From JAGVXD01 sp964554415 (lineage in GTDB: Archaea; Nanobdellota; Nanobdellia; Pacearchaeales; GW2011-AR1), in the NCBI GenBank assembly GCA_964554415.1, contig CAZKON010000015.1, forward strand, positions 1 through 19,105: a DNA stretch of 19,105 nucleotides, written 5' to 3'. Position 1 is the first letter of the stretch. Each line of letters begins with the position of its first letter. Shown piece after piece: positions 12,109 to 18,866 of this stretch. The notes under the pieces were generated by a model. The model saw nothing but the letters and a program-made list of their open reading frames with translations, was not told the DNA's origin and did no database searches. Made by a program: the position numbers and the translations under genes.

Positions 12109-12543
12109 ATGATTACAACTTCTTCTCTTAACAAAGTCTATAAACAGCTGCAAAAAGAGGTAAAACCTGCACTTATTCTGGCACATGATGAAAAATTCAA
12201 CCGTACTCTCCTCGAGCATGCAAAATTTACTGCGTTGGTGATGAATCATCACACTCAAAAAAAGGACAAATTAAGGTCTCTGGATATTCCAATAAACGAT
12301 GTTCTATCAAAGATTGCCAAAAAGAACAACATCGCACTGGCTTACGACCTTGCAGCTCTCCGTTCGTTGCCTTATCCGAAACAGGCACGTGAACTTTCAA
12401 GAATAATGAAGACTATCAAAGTATGCAGAAAAGCATGTGCGAACCTTGCTGTTCTAAATGCATATACTACGGAGGGTGCTAGAGCGCTTCTTCGCACACT
12501 AAGCGCTTCAAGCCAACAATCTAACCAAGCACTGGTTCTTTAA
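12109..12543 (+). CDS. rnp3: RNase P protein component 3 (Rpp30-like), short
   Basis: A 144-residue protein matching the C-terminal two-thirds of archaeal Rpp30, a TIM-barrel-like subunit of RNase P that stabilises the RNA for tRNA 5' maturation. Recognisable stretches are INDVLSKIAKKNNIALAYDL (about 62-81), the YPKQARELSRIMKTIKVCRK helix and the VLNAYTTEGARALLRTLSA end, which parallel the family pattern of a V(L/I)AKLA start, an aromatic-Asp/Ser-Leu strand, an R-x2-LLR helix and a terminal SSA strand. Known Rpp30 proteins have about 200-215 residues; the N-terminal strands are missing or very divergent. The ATG immediately abuts the UMP kinase stop, so an upstream extension within this frame is unlikely. 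Confidence 0.72.
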   Translation: MITTSSLNKVYKQLQKEVKPALILAHDEKFNRTLLEHAKFTALVMNHHTQKKDKLRSLDIPINDVLSKIAKKNNIALAYDLAALRSLPYPKQARELSRIMKTIKVCRKACANLAVLNAYTTEGARALLRTLSASSQQSNQALVL

Positions 12544-12578
12544 CGAGCAAGACAAATCAAAGCTTCTGATTTGCAAAT

Positions 12579-12586
12579 CTTTTTAA
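12579..12586 (+). promoter_or_regulatory. TATA box for the pheST operon
   Basis: CTTTTTAA lies about 26 bases before the PheS ATG at 12609, consistent with a leaderless pheS-pheT transcript separate from pyrH-rnp3. Confidence 0.5.
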
Positions 12587-12608
12587 CCTCTTAAGTCCTG
12601 TCTTCCTA

Positions 12609-14162
12609 ATGCATTTAGCACAGAAAAGTAACAAATCATCAAATCTTCCAGATTCAGATGTAGAAACACTCTTAGAAAGACTTTCTCCGCTTGAACGTAA
12701 GATAATCCCTTTTCTCAATCTTCCATATGAAGAAATCAAAGAAAAAACAGAGCTAGATGATGTCTCGTTGCTTCGCACTCTCAGATTCCTGGAAAATAAA
12801 GGGATAGTAAAAATTGAGCTTCAGCGCACAACAATAGTTGATTTAGGAACAAACGGAATTTACTATAAGAAAAATTATCTTCCTGAAAGATCCCTTCTCC
12901 TTGCTCTTGAGGAACAGAACTATATTTCATTAGAAGAAGCTCAAAAGAATTCAAAACTATCCGACAATGAATTCAGAGTATCTCTGGGAGTCTTAAAAGG
13001 AAAGGCACTTATAAATCTCTCAAATGGAAAAATTAACCTTACTGCATCAAAAGAAGAACTAACTAAGAAATCATTTGAAGAACAGCTTATTGATATACTC
13101 CCCCAAAATCTAAGCTCCCTCCCTCCTGAATTGCTTCATGCAGTAAAGAATCTTAAGAAAAGGAAGGAGATTATTGAGCTTCGCGAAGAGAAGAAGACGT
13201 TCATTGTGCTTACACAAACAGGAAAAGAAATTGCGGGCCAGAAGATGGATATAGATTTGATTGAAGAAGTGACGCCAGAGATTATTAAAGACTGGACTAA
13301 AGGGAAGAAATTCAGAAGGTATGATATCCATGCGTCTGTTCCTAAAATCTATGGCGGAAAAAAACACTTCGTCAATCAATCTATTGAACACGCAAAAAGA
13401 ATATGGCTGGATCTTGGATTCAAAGAGATGTCAGGACCTCTGGTAGAGACTTCTTTTTGGGTTTTCGATGCGCTTTTTACTCCCCAAGACCATCCAGCAA
13501 GGGATATGCAGGACACCTTCTTTATAAAAGATGTAAAGGGTGTTCTCCCGGCAGCAGAAATTGTAAAAAGAGTAAAGCAAGCTCACGAATCAGGAGTTTT
13601 AGGAAGCAAAGGATGGAGATATTCATGGAAAAAAGAAGAGGCAAAGAAAGTGGTTATGAGAACGCATACAACCTGTCTTTCTGCAAGAATCCTTGCTTCA
13701 CTTAAAAACGCAAAAAACAAAACAGGCAAATATTTCTCAGTTGGAAAATGCTTCAGGAACGAGACACTGGATTGGTCGCACGGATTTGAATTCAACCAAA
13801 ATGAAGGGATAGTAGTTTATGAAAATGGCAACTTCAGGAACCTGTTAGGTTATCTCAAGGAGTTCTTCACAAAAATGGGCTTTTCAGATATAAAATTTGT
13901 TCCTTCCTTTTTTGCCTATACAGAGCCAAGTGTTGAGATTTACGGATACCATGACGGCAGGAAAAAATGGATAGAAATAGGCGGCGCGGGTATATTTCGC
14001 CCAGAAGTGGTCGTACCTCTGCTTGGAGAATATATTCCAGTATTGGCATGGGGTCCTGGATTTGACAGAATTATTATGGATAAACACGAAATAACAGATT
14101 TAAGGGAGATGTATGAGAATGACATTAAAAAATTGAGGGATAAAAAGGTATGGATAAACTAA
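12609..14162 (+). CDS. pheS: Phenylalanyl-tRNA synthetase alpha subunit
   Basis: A 517-residue catalytic subunit of the heterotetrameric PheRS, which charges tRNA-Phe. Residues 1-225 carry winged-helix-like repeats of the archaeal/eukaryotic type (LSPLERKIIPFLNL, SLLLALEEQNYISLEEAQKN). The class II core begins near 240: motif 1 region GFKEMSGPLVETSFWVFDAL (270-289), FTPQDHPARDMQDTFF (290-305), motif 2 around FSVGKCFRNETLDWSHGFEF (376-395), and motif 3 IGGAGIFRPEV and WGPGFDRIIM (457-467, 481-490). The length is normal for archaea. The ATG is placed by the TATA box at 12579. pheT follows after a single base, so the two subunits are made from one transcript. Confidence 0.96.
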   Translation: MHLAQKSNKSSNLPDSDVETLLERLSPLERKIIPFLNLPYEEIKEKTELDDVSLLRTLRFLENKGIVKIELQRTTIVDLGTNGIYYKKNYLPERSLLLALEEQNYISLEEAQKNSKLSDNEFRVSLGVLKGKALINLSNGKINLTASKEELTKKSFEEQLIDILPQNLSSLPPELLHAVKNLKKRKEIIELREEKKTFIVLTQTGKEIAGQKMDIDLIEEVTPEIIKDWTKGKKFRRYDIHASVPKIYGGKKHFVNQSIEHAKRIWLDLGFKEMSGPLVETSFWVFDALFTPQDHPARDMQDTFFIKDVKGVLPAAEIVKRVKQAHESGVLGSKGWRYSWKKEEAKKVVMRTHTTCLSARILASLKNAKNKTGKYFSVGKCFRNETLDWSHGFEFNQNEGIVVYENGNFRNLLGYLKEFFTKMGFSDIKFVPSFFAYTEPSVEIYGYHDGRKKWIEIGGAGIFRPEVVVPLLGEYIPVLAWGPGFDRIIMDKHEITDLREMYENDIKKLRDKKVWIN

Positions 14163-14163
14163 A

Positions 14164-15813
14164 ATGGCATCAGTAAAATTCTCACGAAAGGAATTCGAAA
14201 AGCACATAAGAATAACCGAAGATGTAAAAGAAAAGATAAATATGTTTGGTACACACATAGAATCACTGACAGATTCAGAGATAGAAGTCGAAATCCTGCC
14301 TAATCGCCCGGATCTTCTTTCAATGCAGGGATTCATAAGGGCAGTATCCGCGTTTATAGGAAAGCAAACAGGCCTAAAGAAATATAAAGTGGCTTCTTCC
14401 GGCGAGAAACTAATAGTGCAAAAACCTCTTCCGAAAACATGGATTTATGCATACGCCTGCATAGTAAAAGGAATAAAGTTTGATGATGAAAAAATAAAAG
14501 AAATAATTCAAATACAGGAAAAGTTGGGGGCAACATTGCTGAGAAGTAGGAAGAAAGGTGGAATTGGACTCTACCCTTTGAACAAGATAACCTTCCCAAT
14601 TTCGTTTAAAGGAATGAAACCGGATGAAATAAAATTTAGACCTTTAGAATATCCAGAAACCATATCCGGGAGGCAGATCATTTTGAAACATCCTACAGGA
14701 AAAGAATATGCACATCTATTAAAAGACTGGGATGTGTTCCCAGTGTTCATTGATAAAAAAGGAGTGATTATGTCGATGCCGCCTATAATAAACTCTCATG
14801 ATGTTGGGAAGATTGATGAGAATACTAAAGATGTTTTTATCGAATGCACTGGAACAGACCCTCTAATCATACAAAAGGCACTCATAATCTTAATAACAGC
14901 TCTCGCAGAAATGGGAGGAGAGATATACTCAATAGAATGCATTCAGCAGAATGGAAAAAAAACACAATTTCCAAATCTAACTCCTGAGAAAATGAAGATA
15001 TCAATAGAAAAAGTTAATACTTTGCTCGGTCTTTCATTTAAAGAAAAAGACATTGAAAAACTTCTCCAAAAAATGGGATGTGAATACAAAAAAGGAGTAG
15101 TATCTATTCCAGCTTGGAGGACAGATATCCTAGATGCAGTAGATATCATTGAAGATGTTGCAATAGCTTATGGATACAAAAATATAATCCCAATACTTCC
15201 GTCAGTAGACACAATTGGTGAAGAATCAGATAAGTCAATAGTAAAAAACAAAATTAGTGATATTCTGGCAGGCCTTGGATTGCTCGAAATATCATCTTAT
15301 CACCTCATTAAAAACAAAGAGACAGAACTTTTGAGAGAAGAGGATAGAGTATGTATCCAGAATTCAAAAACAGATTATAAGTTTTTGCGTCCAAATCTCT
15401 TAATTCCGGCACTAAGAATACTCAGAGAAAATAAAGATAACGAATACCCTCAAAGAATATTCGAGATAGGCACTGTTTTCGCATTTGGCCGGAATTCCCA
15501 GACAGGAATAAAAGAGTCAGAGAACTTAATCATAATCGCAACACCAGCGTCATTTACAGATATGAAGCAAATACTTGAATATTTAATGAGAGCTCTAGCT
15601 CTTGCATATAATCTAAAAGAATCCTCAAATGAGTTATTAATTGAAGGTCGTACAGCAAGCATCATGTTTAAAGACGAGGATATAGGATATTTTGGGGAGA
15701 TGCACCCAGAAACACTGCGCTCTCACGGCCTTAAGCTGCCGTGTGCAGTGATAGAGATTTCGCTGGAGTCACTGATGAAAGAACGAGATAGCTCGCTTCG
15801 CTCGCAGCCCTGA
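14164..15813 (+). CDS. pheT: Phenylalanyl-tRNA synthetase beta subunit, short archaeal type
   Basis: A 549-residue beta subunit of PheRS, of the short archaeal/eukaryotic type lacking the bacterial N-terminal tRNA-binding-like and C-terminal anticodon domains. Features are EVEILPNRPDLLSMQGFIRA (41-60), the B5-type domain ISIEKVNTLLGLSFKEKDIE to RTDILDAVDIIEDVAIAYGY (about 279-338), and the catalytic-like C-terminal domain from about 360 with LRPNLLIPALRILREN and IFEIGTVFAFG. The protein naturally seems to end near EISLESLM (about 531-538). The last residues, SSLRSQP and the stop, are encoded by a dispersed repeat shared with 18867-18888, so the C-terminus appears remodelled. It is translationally coupled to pheS. 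Confidence 0.95.
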   Translation: MASVKFSRKEFEKHIRITEDVKEKINMFGTHIESLTDSEIEVEILPNRPDLLSMQGFIRAVSAFIGKQTGLKKYKVASSGEKLIVQKPLPKTWIYAYACIVKGIKFDDEKIKEIIQIQEKLGATLLRSRKKGGIGLYPLNKITFPISFKGMKPDEIKFRPLEYPETISGRQIILKHPTGKEYAHLLKDWDVFPVFIDKKGVIMSMPPIINSHDVGKIDENTKDVFIECTGTDPLIIQKALIILITALAEMGGEIYSIECIQQNGKKTQFPNLTPEKMKISIEKVNTLLGLSFKEKDIEKLLQKMGCEYKKGVVSIPAWRTDILDAVDIIEDVAIAYGYKNIIPILPSVDTIGEESDKSIVKNKISDILAGLGLLEISSYHLIKNKETELLREEDRVCIQNSKTDYKFLRPNLLIPALRILRENKDNEYPQRIFEIGTVFAFGRNSQTGIKESENLIIIATPASFTDMKQILEYLMRALALAYNLKESSNELLIEGRTASIMFKDEDIGYFGEMHPETLRSHGLKLPCAVIEISLESLMKERDSSLRSQP

Positions 15814-16000
15814 TATGGATAACTGCATGGGATGAATAATTGTGTTTGGCAGTTATCCATTAGAGAATTGCATACAAAATGTAATCTATCTTACGCAATT
15901 CTCTATAGAGAGCTTTGAATAACCCTCCAATTTTAATGTCCCTCGAGGGTTTTCAAAGCGGTTCGATAGAGGACTTTGAAAAACCCCAAAGTCCTCTATA
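15793..16000. repeat. Hairpin repeat cluster overlapping the pheT end
   Basis: It begins inside pheT with 22 bases (15793-15814) identical to 18867-18888. Stems are ATGGATAACTGC/GCAGTTATCCAT (15815-15826, 15849-15860), TAGAGAATTGC/GCAATTCTCTA (15861-15871, 15895-15905) and TAGAGGACTTTG/CAAAGTCCTCTA (15967-15978, 15987-15998). There is also GCTTTGAA/TTCAAAGC enclosing CCCTCGAGGG. The 15904-16000 part is the inverted paralog of the element inside the PIN gene (652-797), without its two inner hairpins. Confidence 0.85.
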
Positions 16001-16016
16001 AATATCGCTTCAACCT

Positions 16017-16296
16017 GACGCTGGTTTAACGTATGAGATAATTATTGGTTATATCGAATAACTTTAATATTCGTAGTTCTTTAGTTGTTCGATAGATAGG
16101 GAATCACATACATATATTACGATTATTAATGTGATTCCCTATAAATGCCGTTTTAAGTGTTTTATAGTTTCTATACGACGAGTTAGCGCAGCGACTCCGC
16201 AGCGAGGAAGTCCGCAGGTCTTTAGCCGAGGAACTCCGCAGCAAGAGAGGAACGAGAGGGTATAATGGATTAAGGTCGTATATAATTTATATACGA
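16017..16296. repeat. Hairpins and GC-rich direct repeats, non-coding
   Basis: A perfect 13-bp hairpin TAGGGAATCACAT and its complement (16097-16109, 16129-16141) is followed by a GC-rich patch (about 16175-16260). In this patch TCCGCAG occurs three times, preceded by GACT, AAGT or AACT, with a CTTTAGCCGAGGAA core reminiscent of the hairpin family. TCGTATATA-ATT-TATATACGA (16276-16296) closes the region. I see no coding sequence or recognisable RNA gene here. Confidence 0.5.
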
Positions 16297-16307
16297 TAAA
16301 TTAAAGT

Positions 16308-16781
16308 TTACCCGTAATAGCTTCTTTCTTTTTTAGCAGAACTAGCGATAGGTGTCGCAATCTGTTCCAATAATTTAGAGAGGTCTTTTTTTGCATCAGA
16401 CCATACTTTTTGAATATCCTTTATCATAGCCGCTTCCTGCTTTTCAGAGTAATCCGCTTCCAACGAAAGCGCACGGAGGGTTAATGCACCAAATGAACCA
16501 TAGAGATCTTCCACGTTCTTTCTGTCTTCGTTAGTCATTGATTTAATATAAGAAAGATAAGTACGTGGGGCATTCACTGGATTCAGCAACATTTCCAGAA
16601 ATGAAAGTATATTAAAGACTTTCTCAATCATTACCTTACGAACAGCGCGTAATAAGGTTATGCTTTCTTGTGATATCTTCTCAATTTCAAAATCCTCATT
16701 TAAAGATGTAAAAGAAGGAAGAGAATACTGTTTTGCGAGAGCATTATACTGCTCACGAAATTGGTTGAATTCAAAAGCCAT
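16308..16781 (-). CDS. Conserved-looking helical hypothetical protein
   Basis: A 157-residue, largely alpha-helical soluble protein, MAFEFNQFREQYNALAKQYS onward. A central motif VMIEKVFNILSFLEMLLNPVNAPR (residues split about 50-73) looks strongly conserved in style, followed by a helix pair and a basic C-terminus (SSAKKERSYYG). It resembles uncharacterised proteins common in DPANN archaea, which is recollection rather than evidence. On the minus strand TATATAAA (16804-16811) is centred about 27 bases upstream of the ATG, so the gene is leaderless and transcribed on its own. No catalytic motif is visible and no function is assigned. Confidence 0.68.
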   Translation of the reverse strand: MAFEFNQFREQYNALAKQYSLPSFTSLNEDFEIEKISQESITLLRAVRKVMIEKVFNILSFLEMLLNPVNAPRTYLSYIKSMTNEDRKNVEDLYGSFGALTLRALSLEADYSEKQEAAMIKDIQKVWSDAKKDLSKLLEQIATPIASSAKKERSYYG

Positions 16782-16803
16782 AAATAAGAAAAATAAATAG
16801 GAG

Positions 16804-16811
16804 TTTATATA
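16804..16811 (-). promoter_or_regulatory. TATA box for the 16781 gene
   Basis: On the minus strand TATATAAA is centred about 27 bases before the ATG at 16781. It overlaps the stop codon of the upstream acidic ORF, which suggests that ORF may not be part of the same transcript. Confidence 0.5.
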
Positions 16812-16996
16812 CTTGCCGCAGGTGTGGTGTTTAAGTCAGCTTGCCAATTTAACATTTCTTTCATTTGTTCCTTAGAGTTTGCCCGAATACCATTGTCAAA
16901 CATATGACCGGCCACTTTTGTAGTCTCTTCAAGATCCTCCTTGTCGTCTTTAGAGTAATCCTCGTCATTATTCTTCTCATCCAACTCAAAAGTCAC
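16805..16996 (-). CDS. Doubtful small acidic ORF starting in a repeat
   Basis: A 63-codon frame with an acidic stretch (ELDEKNNDEDYSKDDKEDLE) and a more ordinary end (ANSKEQMKEMLNWQADLNTT). Its only long start is a GTG at 16996 within the stem of the 16991-17056 repeat; the first ATG in frame is about residue 32. The composition is protein-like, so this may be a real small gene whose 5' end was replaced by repeat insertion, or a remnant. It has no known domain and no clear TATA box outside the repeat. Confidence 0.35.
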   Translation of the reverse strand: MTFELDEKNNDEDYSKDDKEDLEETTKVAGHMFDNGIRANSKEQMKEMLNWQADLNTTPAASI

Positions 16997-17112
16997 AAAA
17001 CCCTTCGGGTTTTTAACCTCGGCTTGAAAGCCGAGGCTTGTTGTGGTTTTGTGACCGCCGGAGAAATCCTCTACAAACTAACCTCTGCCTAAAGGCAGAG
17101 GATTTCTACGAG
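16991..17112. repeat. Cloverleaf-like repeat, copy 2 (pair with 3145-3265)
   Basis: The first part is nearly identical to 3145-3210, including the AGTCACAAAAC/GTTTTGTGAC outer stem and the CCTCGGCTTGAAAGCCGAGG inner hairpin. The second part has stem AGAAATCCTCT/AGAGGATTTCT (17062-17072, 17097-17107) and inner CCTCTGCCT/AGGCAGAGG (17082-17090, 17093-17101), which share bases, so only one can form fully at a time. It ends TACGAGC like copy 1. A further imperfect hairpin (CCTCT/AGAGG) follows near 17125-17146. Confidence 0.85.
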
Positions 17113-17205
17113 CGTTCATCATTCTGCCTCTCTTTTTAAAGAAAGAGGTTTGTTCTTTAGATTTTCTTTTTTCATTTTCTTTATCTTTATAAGTTCTCTT
17201 TACTT

Positions 17206-17814
17206 TTAAATTTGCCTCTTTAGACTAAGCATAAGCATTATTCTCCTTCTAATTTTTAAAGGATATTTTTCCAAATAATCTGATAATTTTTTCTTGTTAA
17301 TTTTTTCCTTGAAATTTTTAATAGTTTCTTCATCTAAAGGCTGCCTGGAACAAATCATATCAATAAATGTTTTTTCTATATCTGAATAAGGAATATAAAT
17401 TTCCCTATTTTCAAGAGAATATTTATAGTATTCATAGCCGAACATGTATTTTTTGTTTATCTTTTTCATAATTATATTCCTTCCAAAAACTTTCCGCAAT
17501 CCACTTCGAATATTATTTGTTGTTATAACAACAGGATTCGTTTCCTGTTCCCATAAATTATGAAAGCTTAGAGCATTTTGCAATCCTAAATAAGATGGCT
17601 TAACGCAAAAAACAATGAGGGAAGCATCATCATAAATTGTATAATAACCCTTTGTTATTCTATTTATTTCTTTTTTCTTCAAAAGATTACTTATAATCAA
17701 ATAAATATATTTTTTATTTTTCTTTGGAATAAATTTTTTTAGAGAGTTAATATCAACAATAGGAGTTTCTTTGAAAAATTTTCTAATATCAAGAATATAC
17801 TTTATTTTGCCCAT
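17206..17814 (-). CDS. AbiEi-like antitoxin / winged-helix protein
   Basis: A 202-residue basic protein. The N-terminal part (about 1-65) looks like a winged helix (DINSLKKFIPKKNKKYIYLI, LLKKKEINRITKGYYTIYDD), and the central part carries YLGLQNALSFHNLW and a FIDMICSRQP segment, as in AbiEi family proteins. These act as antitoxins and autorepressors for AbiEii nucleotidyltransferase toxins in type IV-like abortive infection systems. It overlaps the toxin gene by 13 bases (17802-17814) and lies downstream of it, the reverse of the classic abiEi-abiEii order. Probable DNA target: the 30-base palindrome at 18461-18490. Confidence 0.8.
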   Translation of the reverse strand: MGKIKYILDIRKFFKETPIVDINSLKKFIPKKNKKYIYLIISNLLKKKEINRITKGYYTIYDDASLIVFCVKPSYLGLQNALSFHNLWEQETNPVVITTNNIRSGLRKVFGRNIIMKKINKKYMFGYEYYKYSLENREIYIPYSDIEKTFIDMICSRQPLDEETIKNFKEKINKKKLSDYLEKYPLKIRRRIMLMLSLKRQI

Positions 17815-18449
17815 CTTTCTATCTCCATTAGGAGCTGATTATAACTTGGAACTGTCCCTAAAATAATAATATTAGCAAGATTTTCTTCATCAATTGGCTT
17901 TTCAAATTTTTCAATTAATTTTTTTAAATGATCTTTGATTAATCCCTTATTTTTAATATGATTGATTAAAAATGCAATATCATAAATATCTCTTATTTTT
18001 CTTCTTTTCAAGTAAGTTTCAACTTTTTCTATTATTAAATCCTCAGGAGTAAGAGTATAAACATTGATAAAGAAGCTTTCTGCTGTTTCATATTTCTTAA
18101 AAAAGGGTTTTTTATTCTGGAAAGTTGCTTCAAATTTTGTCTCTATACCATTTAAGTCCAATCCAGAGTACAAAGAATTTTCTTTTAATCTTCTCTTGAT
18201 TATTTTAAATCCTTTATTTTCAAGAGATTTAAAAAATTCTTCTATTTTCTTCCCATCTCTTTTTATATAAACATCAACATCTTCTGAAAATCTATTCCCT
18301 TGATAGCATCTCCAAATACTTGTTCCACCATGAATTATAGCTTCAGGAAAAAATTTGTAAAGCTCTGCGACTATAATGTCTTGAGCAAAGGATACTTCTC
18401 TATCTTTCTTATTTCTCAATTTCAAATTTAAAGGTATATTCGGGGCCAT
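17802..18449 (-). CDS. AbiEii-family nucleotidyltransferase toxin
   Basis: A 215-residue protein with the nucleotidyltransferase signature of AbiEii (DUF1814): IIHGGTSIWRCYQGNRFSED (38-57), giving Gly41-Gly42-Thr43 and the metal-binding Asp57-x-Asp59, then the downstream TPEDLIIEKVETYLKRRKIR and RDIYDIAFL segment. Related enzymes such as MenT add nucleotides to tRNA acceptor ends and block growth; the substrate here is unknown. It is the first gene of the operon, overlapping the antitoxin-like gene by 13 bases. Its promoter carries a perfect 30-base palindrome. Phage defence by growth arrest is a family-based inference. Confidence 0.87.
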   Translation of the reverse strand: MAPNIPLNLKLRNKKDREVSFAQDIIVAELYKFFPEAIIHGGTSIWRCYQGNRFSEDVDVYIKRDGKKIEEFFKSLENKGFKIIKRRLKENSLYSGLDLNGIETKFEATFQNKKPFFKKYETAESFFINVYTLTPEDLIIEKVETYLKRRKIRDIYDIAFLINHIKNKGLIKDHLKKLIEKFEKPIDEENLANIIILGTVPSYNQLLMEIERWAK

Positions 18450-18460
18450 ATTTTATATTT

Positions 18461-18502
18461 ACCAAACATATAGATATCTATATGTTTGGTAGCTTTATAA
18501 AT
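18461..18502 (-). promoter_or_regulatory. Promoter and perfect 30-bp palindromic operator of AbiE operon
   Basis: Bases 18461-18490 are a perfect palindrome with half-site ACCAAACATATAGAT. On the minus strand ATTTATAAAG (about 18493-18502) is a TATA box, and the palindrome sits between it and the ATG at 18449, covering the expected transcription start. Binding there would block transcription, so this is the likely site of autorepression by the AbiEi-like protein. Confidence 0.8.
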
Positions 18503-18553
18503 CTTTCGCCCTTTGAGAAATAAAGAATACTCAGTAGCTTACTGCAGAGATGT

Positions 18554-18698
18554 CAAGAACCACACACTAAAGTGTATGGCGTGTCGGCAAGTATGGTTCT
18601 TGAGCACTATCAGGGATTGTAAATCCCTAAAGCAGTCAAGGTTTTCCAAACTTTGACGGCACTCAAGATTCGATTGCCAGAATCTTGATGTATAGTGA
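18554..18698. repeat. Modular hairpin repeat cluster
   Basis: Hairpins in order are CAAGAACCA/TGGTTCTTG (18554-18562, 18594-18602) enclosing ACACTAAAGTGT and the GGCGTGTCGG linker, AGGGATT/AATCCCT (18612-18628), GTCAA-GGTTT/AAACT-TTGAC (18635-18657) and TCAAGATTC/GAATCTTGA (18663-18688). GCACTAT pairs weakly with ATAGTG around the later hairpins. The first hairpin is an inverted copy of arm 4 at 3975-4016 with different inner stem bases. Confidence 0.8.
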
Positions 18699-18711
18699 AA
18701 GACATAAATAA

Positions 18712-18827
18712 TTGAGCAATATTGTATATCTTTCCCTTGATAGTCAAGGACAACCTGCTCAATTTTTAAAGTCCTTGACTATAGTAAAATTTTAGGCAAT
18801 TTCTTTATTTCCTACTTAATTGCTCAA
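18712..18827. repeat. Interleaved inverted repeats (switch- or pseudoknot-like)
   Basis: TTGAGCA (18712-18718) can pair with TGCTCAA (18756-18762) or with the later TTGCTCAA (18820-18827). AGTCAAGGAC (18742-18751) can pair with GTCCTTGACT (18771-18780), and its start can instead form the local hairpin CCTTGA-TAG-TCAAGG (18735-18749). The first two pairings are interleaved. I see no gene here. Confidence 0.6.
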
Positions 18828-18866
18828 AATGAGAACTAATTAATCAAAGAACGCTTACAAGTTAAT

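Noticed and set aside
13110..14125. Several antisense and alternate frames within pheS
   Set aside because: They overlap a well-conserved aminoacyl-tRNA synthetase gene and are frame shadows.
16190..16260. Possible RNase P RNA or other structured RNA (GAGGAAGTCC resembles the RNase P GAGGAAAGTCC element)
   Set aside because: Only this one short word fits; the partner conserved regions and length are missing. Direct repeats of TCCGCAG explain the patch better.
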